This document shows positions 1 to 9,851 of a DNA stretch of 64,000 nt, piece by piece. Source of the DNA: Methylomonas koyamae (GTDB lineage Bacteria > Pseudomonadota > Gammaproteobacteria > Methylococcales > Methylomonadaceae); NCBI RefSeq assembly GCF_006483455.1, contig NZ_PPPU01000007.1, positions 62,001 through 126,000 of the forward strand, in the 5' to 3' direction. The notes below the pieces were generated by a model. That model was not told the DNA's origin. It worked only from the letters and a program-made list of their open reading frames with translations, and ran no database searches. Every line of letters starts with the position of its first letter. Positions within the stretch are counted from its first letter, which is position 1. A program made the position numbers and the translations under genes.

Positions 1-1786
1 GAAGACCTCGAAAGTCCCGCTACGCGACGCCCAGCGCCGGCCGATTGGGGTGCTGGGCGTTTACGACGACATCACGGCGCGCAAATTGGCCGAACAGGAA
101 ATGCAGCTCGCTTCGCTGGTCTACCTGAACAGTAGCGAAGCGATGCTGGTGACCGACGGCAGTGGGCTCATCATTACCGTGAATCCGGCCTTTACCAAGG
201 TAACCGGTTACGCCGCCGACGAAGTCATCGGTCGGTCGTTCACCGGCCTGAGCCCGGAACAGCACGATCAGGCATTTTTCAAAACCGTGTTGCGGGTGAC
301 CAATACCCAAGGCCATTGGGCCGGAGAGATCGGCGGCCGCCGCAAAAACGGGGACGATTGCGTCCATTGGGTAACAGTCAATTCCATTTATAACGAAACC
401 GGCGGCGTGCATCGGCGGGTCGCTTTGATTACCGATATTACCGAGCGCAAAAAATCCGAGCAATTGATCTGGCGCCAGGCCAATTTCGATCCGCTGACCA
501 GTCTGCCCAACCGCAATATGTTTTTGGACCGTCTGGACCGGGAAATCAAAAAAGCTTTACGCCACAGCCAAAAAGTCGCGCTGATGTTTTTGGATCTTGA
601 CCGGTTCAAGGATGTCAACGACAGCCTGGGCCATTTCATGGGCGATGTATTGTTGAAAGAAGCCGCGCACCGCCTGAGCGAAAGCGTGCGCGATTCCGAC
701 AGCATTGCCCGGCTCGGCGGCGACGAGTTCACAATCATTCTGGGCGAATTGGAACACACCGAAAGCGTCGACCGGATTGCCGACAGCATTTTGCAGCGAT
801 TGGCCCAGCCTTTCTCGTTGGGGAATGAGATCGCCTATATCTCCGCCAGCATCGGCATCGCCGTGTTTCCCGACGACGGTAATGACTCGGAAGCGCTGTT
901 GAAGAACGCCGACCAAGCCATGTATGCCGCCAAAAACCAGGGCCGCGACCGTTACCAATATTTCACCGCGCAAATGCAACTGCAATCGCAAAAGCGTCTG
1001 CGTCTGGCAAACGATCTGCATGCGGCGTTGGCAAAAAACCAGTTGTTGTTGCATTACCAGCCCATAGTCGACTTCGGCTCGGGTCGGTTGGCAAAAGCCG
1101 AAGCACTGCTGCGCTGGCAACATCCGGATCTGGGGATGGTCAGTCCGGCCGAATTTATTCCGATTGCCGAGGACACCGGCAGTATCGTCGAAATCGGCGA
1201 TTGGGTATTCGCCGACGCGGTGCGCCAGCTCAAACAATGGCGCGAGTTGTACCAACCGCAGTTTCAAATCAGCGTCAATAAATCCCCGGTACAGTTTCGA
1301 AAGCAGGCCTTAGAGAGCCAGGCCTGGGTGGCAGTGTTGCAGGAATTAGGTTTGCCGGGCGACAGCGTAGTTGTGGAAATTACCGAGGGTGCGTTGTTGG
1401 AAGCCAGCGACGCCAGTCGCGAACAATTGTTAGTATTCCGCGATGCCGGGATTCAGGTGGCGCTGGACGACTTTGGTACCGGGTATTCGTCGCTGGCTTA
1501 CCTAAAAAAGTTCGATATCGACTACATCAAAATCGACCAGACCTTCGTGCGCAACATGGTAGCGGAATCCAGCGATATGGCCTTGTGCGAAGCGATCGTG
1601 GTAATGGCGCACAAGTTGGGGATCAAAGTGGTCGCCGAAGGTATCGAGACCGCAGAGCAATACCAGTTGTTGCGACGGATAGGCTGCGATTACGGCCAGG
1701 GCTATTTAATTTCGAAGCCGGTGCCGGCCGAGCAGTTCGAGCGCTTGTTCGCAACCGGGATTATGGTGGCTGACGCGGCCGGATAA
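1..1786 (+). CDS. PAS-GGDEF-EAL c-di-GMP turnover protein, 5' truncated
   Basis: The reading frame is open from base 2, so the gene begins before the window; the GTG at 50 lies inside it. About 594 residues are visible: the end of one PAS/PAC unit (VYDDITARK), a full PAS domain, then GGDEF and EAL domains. The GGDEF motif is intact (RLGGDEF). The EAL half keeps [21 protein letters not shown] and VAEGIET, so both diguanylate cyclase and phosphodiesterase activity are possible from sequence alone. The PAS units suggest a sensory input whose ligand cannot be read here. The next gene starts 68 bp downstream on the same strand with no evident functional link. Confidence 0.93.
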   Translation, partial: KTSKVPLRDAQRRPIGVLGVYDDITARKLAEQEMQLASLVYLNSSEAMLVTDGSGLIITVNPAFTKVTGYAADEVIGRSFTGLSPEQHDQAFFKTVLRVTNTQGHWAGEIGGRRKNGDDCVHWVTVNSIYNETGGVHRRVALITDITERKKSEQLIWRQANFDPLTSLPNRNMFLDRLDREIKKALRHSQKVALMFLDLDRFKDVNDSLGHFMGDVLLKEAAHRLSESVRDSDSIARLGGDEFTIILGELEHTESVDRIADSILQRLAQPFSLGNEIAYISASIGIAVFPDDGNDSEALLKNADQAMYAAKNQGRDRYQYFTAQMQLQSQKRLRLANDLHAALAKNQLLLHYQPIVDFGSGRLAKAEALLRWQHPDLGMVSPAEFIPIAEDTGSIVEIGDWVFADAVRQLKQWRELYQPQFQISVNKSPVQFRKQALESQAWVAVLQELGLPGDSVVVEITEGALLEASDASREQLLVFRDAGIQVALDDFGTGYSSLAYLKKFDIDYIKIDQTFVRNMVAESSDMALCEAIVVMAHKLGIKVVAEGIETAEQYQLLRRIGCDYGQGYLISKPVPAEQFERLFATGIMVADAAG

Positions 1787-1854
1787 AACCGCTAACCGGA
1801 ACGGATACGCGGCGCCCATCGCAGTCAAGTCCGCCCGCCTGTTAGAATGTCGCG

Positions 1855-2769
1855 ATGAATACGACATTGATACAGATGACCGTGCTGATGCTGTGCGGTG
1901 CCGGCTGGCGAATGACGACGCCGAACCGGCTGTCCGCCGAGCAGACCCGGTTGGTATTGACCAGCGTGGTCTACTATTTTTTCTTGCCGGCGATGGTGCT
2001 CGACGTACTCTGGCGGGCCGATATCGGTTGGCAATCGCTAAGCTTCAGCCTGTTGGGTTGCGCCAGCATCCTGGCAACCACCGGACTGAGTTGGGCGATC
2101 TGCAAGCTGTGCCGGTTCCGCAATCCGCAAACCGGCGCGGTGATCCTGGCCGCCGCATTTCCTAACGTCACCTACCTGGGCCTACCGGTATTGGAGCAGG
2201 CCTTTGGCAGTTGGTCGCGCTCGGTGGTGATTCAACTCGATCTATTCGCCGCAGCGCCCTTGGTATTTACCCTGGGCGTTGGCTTGGCCCGCCATTACGG
2301 CGAGTCTGCCGCAGATAAACCCAAGTCCCCGCTCGCGTTTCTGAATGCGCCGCCGTTTTGGGCGGCCTTTGTCGCTGTCGCACTGAACCTGAATCAAATC
2401 GCCACTCCCGACTGGCTGGCCGGTCTGTTACATACCTGTTCCGGCGCGGTGGCGCCGTTGATGATCTTTTCGTTGGGACTGGCCTTAAGTTGGCGCGACG
2501 TACATCTGCGCAATCTGCCTTACGTCGTGCCGATCTTGCTGCTCAAGCTATTCCTGATGCCGATGTTCGCCTTCTGGCTGGCCGACTATCTGGCATTGGC
2601 CGGCCAGTTCAAAGCCGCCGCGGTGCTCGACATCGCCATGCCGAGCATGGTGCTCGGTATCGTATTATGCGACCGTTACCGGCTCGATAGTGGCCTGTAT
2701 GCGATGGCGGTGACGCTGACCACGGCATGCAGTTTGTTCAGCCTACCTTTTTGGTTCCATTCCTTATGA
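1855..2769 (+). CDS. AEC (auxin efflux carrier) family permease
   Basis: A 304-residue, very hydrophobic protein with about ten likely membrane segments, the usual size for the AEC family (Mem_trans). Bacterial members export or take up small organic acids such as malate or malonate; the substrate here cannot be told. The segment PNVTYLGLPVLEQAFG is the family's half-way region with conserved Asn and Gly-Leu-Pro. The stop codon overlaps the ATG of cinA (ATGA at 2766-2769), so the two are probably co-translated. The ATG at 1855 is chosen because it gives a normal N-terminal first helix. Confidence 0.88.
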   Translation: MNTTLIQMTVLMLCGAGWRMTTPNRLSAEQTRLVLTSVVYYFFLPAMVLDVLWRADIGWQSLSFSLLGCASILATTGLSWAICKLCRFRNPQTGAVILAAAFPNVTYLGLPVLEQAFGSWSRSVVIQLDLFAAAPLVFTLGVGLARHYGESAADKPKSPLAFLNAPPFWAAFVAVALNLNQIATPDWLAGLLHTCSGAVAPLMIFSLGLALSWRDVHLRNLPYVVPILLLKLFLMPMFAFWLADYLALAGQFKAAAVLDIAMPSMVLGIVLCDRYRLDSGLYAMAVTLTTACSLFSLPFWFHSL

Positions 2770-3971
2770 CCTTGATCGCCGAAATCTTTTCCCAGGGTGC
2801 CGAAATCATCACCGGCCAGACCGTCGATTCCAACGCCGCCTGGCTGTCGCAGCAGTTGACCGAGCTGGGTTTCAGCTTGAAGCGGCATACCGCGGTGGGC
2901 GACGATTTGCCGGATTTGGTCGATCTGTTAGGCGAAATTGCCCGCCGCGCCGACTGTTGCATCTGTACCGGCGGTCTGGGGCCGACCTGCGACGATTTGA
3001 CCGCGGCGGCGGTCAGCGCGGCCAGCGGTGTGCCGCTTGAATTCGACGCCGCAGCCTTCGCTGCGATCCAGGCCTATTACGCCAGGCGGCAGCGCACGAT
3101 GCCGGAAGCCAATCGCAAACAGGCGTTGTTGCCGGCCGGAGCGCTGCGCATCGACAACCGCTTCGGTACCGCGCCCGGTTTCGCATTGCAATTTCAGCGT
3201 TGCTGGTTCGTATTTTTACCCGGCGTGCCGTTCGAGATGAAGCAAATGTTCGGCGACTGGGTGCGCGCCGATTTATTGCAACGATTCTCACTGCAGCCGG
3301 ATCATTTGGTGACCTTGCGCTGCATCGGTTTGGGCGAGTCGGCGATTCAAGAGAAACTGGCGCATTTGGCTTTGCCACCCGGTGCAGTGTTGGGATTTCG
3401 CGCCGCCCCGGACGAAGTGCAGGCCAAACTGCTGTTTCCAGCGGCGGTTCCGGAAGCTGAACGGGGGCGGGTGGCCGCCGAAGCCGCCGCCCGCATCGGC
3501 GACTATGTGTTCGCAGTGGACGGCTTGCCGGATGTGCAGGGCGACTTGCTGGCCGTCGTCGACGCGGCGCTCAACGCCGGCCGGTATTCGCTGGCGGTAC
3601 TGGAAACCGCCAGCCACGGCTTGCTGGCCGCCAAATGCCTGGGCCGGCCCTGGTTGCAGCATGCCGAGTTGCGGTTGAACAGCGCTGCTGCCGGCGCGGC
3701 CGATGATTGGGAAATCCGGGCCGAAACCTTGGCGCGCGAACTGCGGGCCGAGCGGCAGACCGATTTCGGATTGGTGCAGCTCTATGCAATCGAGTCCGGC
3801 AGTTTCGACGATAAGGATAGCGGCATCGTCCTTTATAATGCCCTGGCTACGCCGCAAGGCGTGGTTTCCCGGCGGTTAACCGCGCACGGTGCCGGTATCC
3901 ATAAACAGAACCAGGCCGCGTTGTTGGCGCTGGACCTTCTCAGACGCTATTTTCAAAACTCATGCCTTTAA
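2766..3971 (+). CDS. cinA: CinA-family protein with degenerate C-terminal amidase motif
   Basis: A 401-residue CinA-type protein. The N-terminal MoCF-like domain, linked in the family to ADP-ribose/NAD metabolite hydrolysis, is well preserved, with GAEIITGQTVDSN at 11-23 and GGLGPTCDDLT at 69-79. The C-terminal domain normally carries the nicotinamide-nucleotide amidase (PncC) motif ESCTGG; here it reads ETASHG at 280-285, so that activity is doubtful. The ATG at 2766 overlaps the stop of the permease gene and gives the canonical N-terminus; a longer frame from 2727 would run inside that gene. It overlaps uup by 10 bp. Confidence 0.9.
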   Translation: MTLIAEIFSQGAEIITGQTVDSNAAWLSQQLTELGFSLKRHTAVGDDLPDLVDLLGEIARRADCCICTGGLGPTCDDLTAAAVSAASGVPLEFDAAAFAAIQAYYARRQRTMPEANRKQALLPAGALRIDNRFGTAPGFALQFQRCWFVFLPGVPFEMKQMFGDWVRADLLQRFSLQPDHLVTLRCIGLGESAIQEKLAHLALPPGAVLGFRAAPDEVQAKLLFPAAVPEAERGRVAAEAAARIGDYVFAVDGLPDVQGDLLAVVDAALNAGRYSLAVLETASHGLLAAKCLGRPWLQHAELRLNSAAAGAADDWEIRAETLARELRAERQTDFGLVQLYAIESGSFDDKDSGIVLYNALATPQGVVSRRLTAHGAGIHKQNQAALLALDLLRRYFQNSCL

Positions 3972-5854
3972 TTCGGTTAAACAACGTTTCCATCGCCTTC
4001 GGCGTGCATGCACTGCTGGACAACGCCTCATTCCAACTCGATCCCGGCGAGCGGGTCGGATTGCTGGGCCGTAACGGCGAAGGCAAATCCACGCTGATGA
4101 AAATCATCGCCGGCGAGATTCCGCCCGACCACGGCGAAATCTGGAAGCAACCGGAATTGCGCTTGGCCTGGCTGGAGCAGGCGCCGACGCTGGACGGCGA
4201 CGCAACCATTTACGAAGCGGTGGCCGGCGGCTTGGGCGAACTGGGGCGCCTGATCGCAAGCTACCACGAGCTATTGACGCACATGGACGGCAGCGAACAG
4301 GCTTTGCAGGCGTTGGGCGAGGTGCAACATAAACTCGAAGCCGACCACGGCTGGGAGTTTCAAACCCGGGTCGAAGCGATACTGAGCCGGTTGCAATTGC
4401 CGGCCGATGTCAAGGTCGGCAGCCTGTCCGGCGGCTGGAAACGGCGGGTGGCGTTGGCGCGGGCGCTGGTGATCGATCCGGAAGTGTTGCTGCTGGACGA
4501 ACCGACCAACCATCTGGATTTCGAGAGTATCGCCTGGTTGGAAGAACAGATTCTGGCATTCCCGGGCGCGGTGATGTTCGTCACCCACGACCGGGCGTTC
4601 CTGCAAAAATTGGCGACGCGGATCATCGATCTGGACCGCGGCCAATTGACCTCCTGGGCCGGCAATTACCAGGATTACCTGGTGCGCAAGGCCGCGGCGC
4701 TGGAAGACGAGGCCAATCAAAATGCCGAATTCGACAAGAAATTGGCCAAGGAAGAAGCCTGGATTCGGCAAGGCATCAAGGCCCGCCGTACCCGTAACGA
4801 AGGCCGGGTCAGGGCCTTGAAGAAATTGCGCGCCGAGCGCGCCGAGCGCCGCACCGGCCAAGGTTCGGCCAAATTGGCGCTGCATAAAGGCGAGAGCTCC
4901 GGCAAGAAAGTAATCGAAGCGGTTAACGTCAGCTTCGGCTATCAGGATAAAACCATCATCAGGGATTTTTCCTTGCTGATCGAGCGCGGCGACAAGATCG
5001 GCCTGCTCGGCAACAACGGTGCCGGTAAATCGACCTTGCTGAAATTGCTGCTGGGCCAACTGCAACCCACCACCGGCAGCGTCGAACTGGGTACCAATCT
5101 GCAAATCGCCTATTTCGACCAGTTGCGCGAACAGCTCGACCCGGAACTGTCGGTGGCCGACAGCGTGCTGGACGGCGGCGAGTTCGTCGATACTCCGGAC
5201 GGCAAGCGCCACGTCATGTCCTATCTGGCCGACTTTTTATTCGCGCCGGCGCGGGCGCGCTCGCCGGTGCGGAGTTTGTCCGGCGGCGAGAAAAACCGGT
5301 TGTTGCTGGCGCGGCTGTTCACCAAGCCGGCCAACTTGATCGTAATGGACGAACCGACCAACGATCTGGATCTGGAAACCCTGGAAATTCTGGAAGAAAA
5401 GCTGGTGCAGTACCAGGGCACCTTGCTGTTGGTCAGTCACGACCGCGAATTTTTGGACAATGTCGTCACCAGCGTGCTGGTGTTCGAAGGCGAGGGCAGG
5501 GTCGAAGAGTACATCGGCGGCTATGCCGATTGGTTCGCCTTATCGGAGCGCAACAAGCAGCAGCAAGTCGAAACGGCGAAAAGCGCGGAAACGGCTGCAA
5601 AAAAGGAAAAGCCCAAACCCGCTACCGGCAAAAAACTCAGCTACAAAGAGCAGCGCGAACTGGAACAGTTGCCGGAGCGCATCGAACAACTGGAAACGCG
5701 TCAGGCCGAGTTGACCGCAACGATGAGCGGCGCCGAGTTTTACAAACAGGGGCAGGACGCCGTGGCCGGAACCATGGCGGAGTTGCAGGCAGTCGAAACC
5801 GAACTGGCTGCGGCTTATAGTCGCTGGGACGAATTGGATGCGCTACAAAGCTAA
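3962..5854 (+). CDS. uup: ABC-F ATPase Uup
   Basis: 630 residues, matching Uup (about 635). Two ABC ATPase domains are visible: Walker A GRNGEGKST at 36-44, an LSGGWKRR signature and DEPTNHLD Walker B; then GNNGAGKST, LSGGEKNR and DEPTNDLD in the second half. There are no membrane segments. The highly charged tail from about residue 540 is the coiled-coil C-terminal domain that marks Uup. ABC-F proteins act on ribosomes; Uup is implicated in ribosome function and in suppressing precise transposon excision. The start lies within the last codons of cinA. No clear Shine-Dalgarno is seen, consistent with translational coupling. Confidence 0.94.
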   Translation: MPLIRLNNVSIAFGVHALLDNASFQLDPGERVGLLGRNGEGKSTLMKIIAGEIPPDHGEIWKQPELRLAWLEQAPTLDGDATIYEAVAGGLGELGRLIASYHELLTHMDGSEQALQALGEVQHKLEADHGWEFQTRVEAILSRLQLPADVKVGSLSGGWKRRVALARALVIDPEVLLLDEPTNHLDFESIAWLEEQILAFPGAVMFVTHDRAFLQKLATRIIDLDRGQLTSWAGNYQDYLVRKAAALEDEANQNAEFDKKLAKEEAWIRQGIKARRTRNEGRVRALKKLRAERAERRTGQGSAKLALHKGESSGKKVIEAVNVSFGYQDKTIIRDFSLLIERGDKIGLLGNNGAGKSTLLKLLLGQLQPTTGSVELGTNLQIAYFDQLREQLDPELSVADSVLDGGEFVDTPDGKRHVMSYLADFLFAPARARSPVRSLSGGEKNRLLLARLFTKPANLIVMDEPTNDLDLETLEILEEKLVQYQGTLLLVSHDREFLDNVVTSVLVFEGEGRVEEYIGGYADWFALSERNKQQQVETAKSAETAAKKEKPKPATGKKLSYKEQRELEQLPERIEQLETRQAELTATMSGAEFYKQGQDAVAGTMAELQAVETELAAAYSRWDELDALQS

Positions 5855-6043
5855 TGGCCGCTAGCGCCGCTCTTGATCGCCGCCGCATTGGCCGGGCATC
5901 CTTTTCAACCGGTTCGATAATAGGCGCATTGCCCTATATCAAGCTAAAATCCAGTCAATGCGTTGGCGGCGCATCGCCGGCGCAGAACGTTTTAACCAGC
6001 CGCCTGTTGCCGTTTTCAGCGCGCATCCGGCCGGCGTTATTGA

Positions 6044-8302
6044 GTGTCTAAAGCCTTGAAAATAAGAAATTATGTTGCCGTTTTAATTCTGTCAGCCGTA
6101 ATGGAGTCCGCTGTGAGTGCACAAGAAGCAAGCCAGGCCGTCGAAGATCAAGTTCAGGCGCTGTTGGCGCAAATGACCTTGGAAGAAAAGGTCGGGCAGA
6201 TGACCCAAATCGATTTCAGCGTGATTTCTGTCGCCGACGGTCAGGACGCCGAGAACCCGGTTGATCCGGTCAAGCTGGAACAGGCCTTGATGCAGTATCA
6301 CGTCGGCTCGATTCTGAATGCGCCGAGTACGCCGAACAACAAGGCGCAGCCGCTCGGCAAATGGCGGCGCCTGACTCAGCAGATTCGCGACGCCGCGGCC
6401 CGCACCCGGCTGAAAATTCCGGTGATCTACGGTATCGATGCGATTCACGGCGCCACCTATACCCAAAATGCGGTGCTGTTCCCGCAAGCGATCAGTATGG
6501 CGGCGACCTTCAATCCGGATTTGTCTTACCAGGAAGGCGAGATCACCGCCCGCGAAGTCAAAGCCTCCGGTTTGGACTGGAATTTTGCCCCGGTGATGGA
6601 TATCGGCCGGCAGCCGCTGTGGCCGCGGTTGTGGGAAACCTACGGCGAGGACGTGCATCTGGCCAGCGCGATGGGTAGCGCCTACATCCGCGGCCACCAG
6701 GGCCAGGACATGGCGGCCGCCGATAAAGCGCCGACCTGTTTGAAACATTACCTCGGTTACAGCTATCCGTTAAACGGCAAGGACCGTACGCCGGCCTGGA
6801 TTGGCGAACGCGCGTTGCGCGAGTGGTTTCTACCGCCGTTCGAAGCCGGCGTTCTGGCCGGCGCGCCGACGGTGATGGTCAATTCGGCGGAAGTCGATGG
6901 CGTGCCGGGACACGCCAATCGCCATTACCTGACCGACATTCTGCGCGGCGAAATGGGCTTCGACGGTTTTACCGTTTCCGATTGGGAAGACATCATCCGC
7001 TTGTACAGCCGCGACAAACTGGCCGACTCGCCGCGGGAGGCGGTGAAAATCGCGGTGATGGCCGGGGTCGATATGAGCATGGTGCCGTTCGATTTCTCGT
7101 TTTATTACCTGTTGCTGGATTTGGCCCAACAAGGGGAAGTGCCGCTGGCGCGGATCGACGAGGCGGTGGCCCGGATTCTGCGCGTCAAATTCCGCAGCGG
7201 CCTGTTCGAACGGCGCGAGCCGGCCTTGGCGGAGGACGGCCACTTTGCCACCGCCGAAGCCGCGGCGGTCAACCGCCAGGCGGCGCGCGAAGCCATCGTG
7301 CTGGCCAAGAACGACGCGCGTATGTTGCCGTTGAGTAAACATGCCAGCGTCCTGGTCACCGGCCCGACCGCAAACCTGCTTAGCGTGATGAACGGCGGCT
7401 GGACCATTACCTGGCAAGGCAACAAGGAAGAACTTTATCCGCAGGACAAACTGACCCTGTTGGAGGCGATCAGGCAACAAACCGACGGCAAGGTGACTTA
7501 TGTCGGCGGCAAACAATTCAGCGACGAGATCAACATCGAGCATGCCGTCAGCGAAGCCCGGCACCACGACGTGGTGGTGTTGGCGCTGGGCGAAAAAACC
7601 TACACCGAAACCGAAGGCAACATCGATTCTTTGCAACTGGACCCGGTGCAATTGCAATTGGCGCGGGCGATCTTCCAGACCGGTAAACCGGTGGTGCTGG
7701 TCACCTTCGGCGGCCGGCCGCGCATCATCACCGAAATCGCCAATCAGGCTCAGGCGGTCGTGCTCGGCTTTTTGCCGGGGATGGAGGGCGGCGCGGCCGT
7801 AGCCGACATCCTGTTCGGCAAGGTCAATCCCAGCGGGAAATTGCCGATTTCCTACCCGCGCGATACCAACGACATCACGCCTTACGACCATAAACCGATC
7901 GAAGCTTACGAGAGTAACCAATACCGGCCCTTGTATCCGTTCGGCCACGGCATGAGCTACACCAGCTTCGAAACCAGCGGTCTGCGGCTGGCGAAGCCGG
8001 CGATTACGGCCGGCGAAAATCTGCAGTTGAGCGTCAATGTCAAAAACACCGGCAGTCTGGCCGGCAAGGAAACCGTGATGGTCTACCTGCACGACGTCGC
8101 TGCCTCGGTTACCCGCCCGGTCAAGCAACTGAAAGCGTTCAAGAAAGTGGAATTGCAGCCGGGCGAGCAGCGCACTCTGCAGTTTGAGTTAACGCCGCGC
8201 GACCTGTCGTTCATTGGCCTGGATATGAAACGGGTGGTCGAGCCGGGCGAATTCCACGTCACGGTCGGCGCCGAAACGGCTTCGTTTCATTTAGTGAACT
8301 AG
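6044..8302 (+). CDS. Secreted GH3 beta-glucosidase
   Basis: A 752-residue glycoside hydrolase family 3 enzyme. It starts with a signal peptide (hydrophobic 10-20, likely cut after VSA at 26), so it should act in the periplasm or outside. The (alpha/beta)8 domain has the substrate-binding KHYLGY near 234. The nucleophile is Asp313 in FTVSDWED. An alpha/beta sandwich domain and a C-terminal fibronectin-III-like domain (about 650-752) follow. Such enzymes release glucose from beta-linked gluco-oligosaccharides. The GTG at 6044 is chosen because it supplies the complete signal peptide. A sugar transporter follows after 18 bp, implying an uptake pair. Confidence 0.92.
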   Translation: MSKALKIRNYVAVLILSAVMESAVSAQEASQAVEDQVQALLAQMTLEEKVGQMTQIDFSVISVADGQDAENPVDPVKLEQALMQYHVGSILNAPSTPNNKAQPLGKWRRLTQQIRDAAARTRLKIPVIYGIDAIHGATYTQNAVLFPQAISMAATFNPDLSYQEGEITAREVKASGLDWNFAPVMDIGRQPLWPRLWETYGEDVHLASAMGSAYIRGHQGQDMAAADKAPTCLKHYLGYSYPLNGKDRTPAWIGERALREWFLPPFEAGVLAGAPTVMVNSAEVDGVPGHANRHYLTDILRGEMGFDGFTVSDWEDIIRLYSRDKLADSPREAVKIAVMAGVDMSMVPFDFSFYYLLLDLAQQGEVPLARIDEAVARILRVKFRSGLFERREPALAEDGHFATAEAAAVNRQAAREAIVLAKNDARMLPLSKHASVLVTGPTANLLSVMNGGWTITWQGNKEELYPQDKLTLLEAIRQQTDGKVTYVGGKQFSDEINIEHAVSEARHHDVVVLALGEKTYTETEGNIDSLQLDPVQLQLARAIFQTGKPVVLVTFGGRPRIITEIANQAQAVVLGFLPGMEGGAAVADILFGKVNPSGKLPISYPRDTNDITPYDHKPIEAYESNQYRPLYPFGHGMSYTSFETSGLRLAKPAITAGENLQLSVNVKNTGSLAGKETVMVYLHDVAASVTRPVKQLKAFKKVELQPGEQRTLQFELTPRDLSFIGLDMKRVVEPGEFHVTVGAETASFHLVN

Positions 8303-8320
8303 CCTGTGCCGGAGCGAAGC

Positions 8321-9598
8321 ATGACCGATCAGCAAAACAACTATAGCGGCGCTTTGGCGGTACTGACCTCGCTGTTCTTTATCTGGGGATTTCTGACCAG
8401 CCTGAACGACATTCTGATTCCGCATTTGAAAGCCGTCTTCACGCTGAATTACACCCAGGCCATGCTGGTGCAGTTTTGCTTCTTCGCGGCTTATTTCGTG
8501 ATGTCGGTGCCGTGCGGTTATCTGGTGGACAGAGTCGGTTACAAGCCCGGCATCATCGTCGGCCTGACGGTGGCCGGCGGCGGTTGTCTGCTGTTTTATC
8601 CGGCGGCCGCTTTGCATGCCTATCCTTTGTTTTTGACCGCGTTTTTTGTGTTGGCCTCCGGCATTACCTTGCTGCAGGTTGCCGCCAATCCCTACGTCAC
8701 GGTGTTGGGCAATCCGGACACGGCGTCGAGCCGGCTGACCTTGACCCAGGCCTTCAATTCCTTGGGCACCACCATCGGGCCCTATTTCGGCTCCCTGCTG
8801 ATTCTGGCGACGGCGGTGAAAACCTCCGCCGAGCTGGCATCATTTAACGCCGAACAATTGTCGGTGTACCAGGCGGCGGAAGCGGCGGCAGTGCAACAGC
8901 CGTATTTGTGGCTGGCGGCGGTGTTGTTCGGTTTGGCGGCGGTGTTTGCCTTTCTGAAATTACCCGCCGTAACCGCAACGGCGCCGGCCGCATCAGCAGG
9001 GGCTATGGCTGAGCCGGAGGCCGCAGCCAGTGCCTGGCGGTTTCCGTTGCTGGTGTTGGGCGCGCTGGCGATTTTTGTCTACGTCGGCGGCGAAGTCGCC
9101 ATCGGCAGCTTTCTGGTCAATTTTCTGGGGCAGGCGGATATTGCCGGCCTGACCGAACAAGAAGCCGGCAAACTGGTGTCGTTTTATTGGGGCGGGGCGA
9201 TGGTGGGCCGCTTTATCGGCGCGGTGGCAATGCGCAAGGTTCATCCGGGCAAGGCTTTGATCTTTAACGCTTTGTGCGCGGCGGGATTGGTCGGTCTGGC
9301 GATGTTGGCCGACGGTCGCGTTGCGACGGTTGCCATTCTCGCGGTCGGTTTATGCAATTCGATCATGTTTCCGACCATTTTTTCCCTGGCCTTGACCGGC
9401 CTGGGGTCTCACACCGGCCAGGGTTCCGGTATCCTGTGCTCGGCCATCGTCGGCGGCGCGCTGATTCCGCTGCTGCAGGGCTTGTTTGCCGACCGCATCG
9501 GCATCCAGTACGCGTTTTTCGTACCTTTGCTTTGCTATCTGTACATCGCTTATTACGGCAAGCGCTGCGCCCGCCAATTACGGTTCAATACCGACTGA
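8321..9598 (+). CDS. FucP/GluP-type MFS sugar transporter
   Basis: About 425 residues with twelve likely membrane segments. The N-terminus [19 protein letters not shown] and the RVGYKPGI loop are characteristic of the FucP/GluP sugar:H+ symporter group. The likely cargo is glucose or a related hexose. The ATG at 8321 has GGAGCG 5 bp upstream, so it is preferred over the in-frame GTG at 8306. It lies 18 bp after the GH3 gene, consistent with one transcript in which the hydrolase frees sugar and this protein imports it. Confidence 0.9.
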   Translation: MTDQQNNYSGALAVLTSLFFIWGFLTSLNDILIPHLKAVFTLNYTQAMLVQFCFFAAYFVMSVPCGYLVDRVGYKPGIIVGLTVAGGGCLLFYPAAALHAYPLFLTAFFVLASGITLLQVAANPYVTVLGNPDTASSRLTLTQAFNSLGTTIGPYFGSLLILATAVKTSAELASFNAEQLSVYQAAEAAAVQQPYLWLAAVLFGLAAVFAFLKLPAVTATAPAASAGAMAEPEAAASAWRFPLLVLGALAIFVYVGGEVAIGSFLVNFLGQADIAGLTEQEAGKLVSFYWGGAMVGRFIGAVAMRKVHPGKALIFNALCAAGLVGLAMLADGRVATVAILAVGLCNSIMFPTIFSLALTGLGSHTGQGSGILCSAIVGGALIPLLQGLFADRIGIQYAFFVPLLCYLYIAYYGKRCARQLRFNTD

Positions 9599-9750
9599 CG
9601 CGAGCTTGAATGCGGGCTACGCCAATTGTAAAGCGGTTGACGTCACCAAACTCGTGATACCGCCGTTACATAAACTCCTGTACCTATCTGCAGTTTTCGG
9701 TTGAAATGGCCTAGCGTAATACCAACAAGAAATGGCTGCGTTCGGCTGAG

Positions 9751-9778
9751 TTGAGAAAGCGATATCCCGCAATAAAAT
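9751..9778 (+). promoter_or_regulatory. Candidate sigma-70 promoter of the catalase-like gene
   Basis: TTGAGA at 9751-9756 and TAAAAT at 9773-9778 each match the -35 and -10 consensus at five of six positions with a 16 bp spacer. The site lies 74 bp before the catalase-like start codon, in an otherwise empty 253 bp spacer. This is inferred from sequence only. Confidence 0.5.
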
Positions 9779-9787
9779 GGGGTATCG
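9760..9787. promoter_or_regulatory. Inverted repeat straddling the -10 element (possible operator)
   Basis: Arms CGATATCCC (9760-9768) and GGGGTATCG (9779-9787) are complementary at eight of nine positions and enclose the candidate -10 box. A dyad placed here would suit a repressor controlling the haem-protein gene downstream. The binding protein is unknown. Confidence 0.4.
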
Positions 9788-9851
9788 ACTGTAAAAGCTG
9801 GGTTTCATGCCCCGCGCCGGGCCTGCCGCCTTAAGGTGAGGAGAATCAAAA

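Noticed and set aside
4271-5212. Minus-strand open frame (313 codons)
   Set aside because: It is antisense to uup, whose ATPase motifs are complete; the frame is a shadow.
6830-8128. Long open frame (432 codons) on the minus strand
   Set aside because: It lies wholly within the GH3 gene; its composition is a frame shadow of GC-rich coding DNA and it shows no domain or signal.
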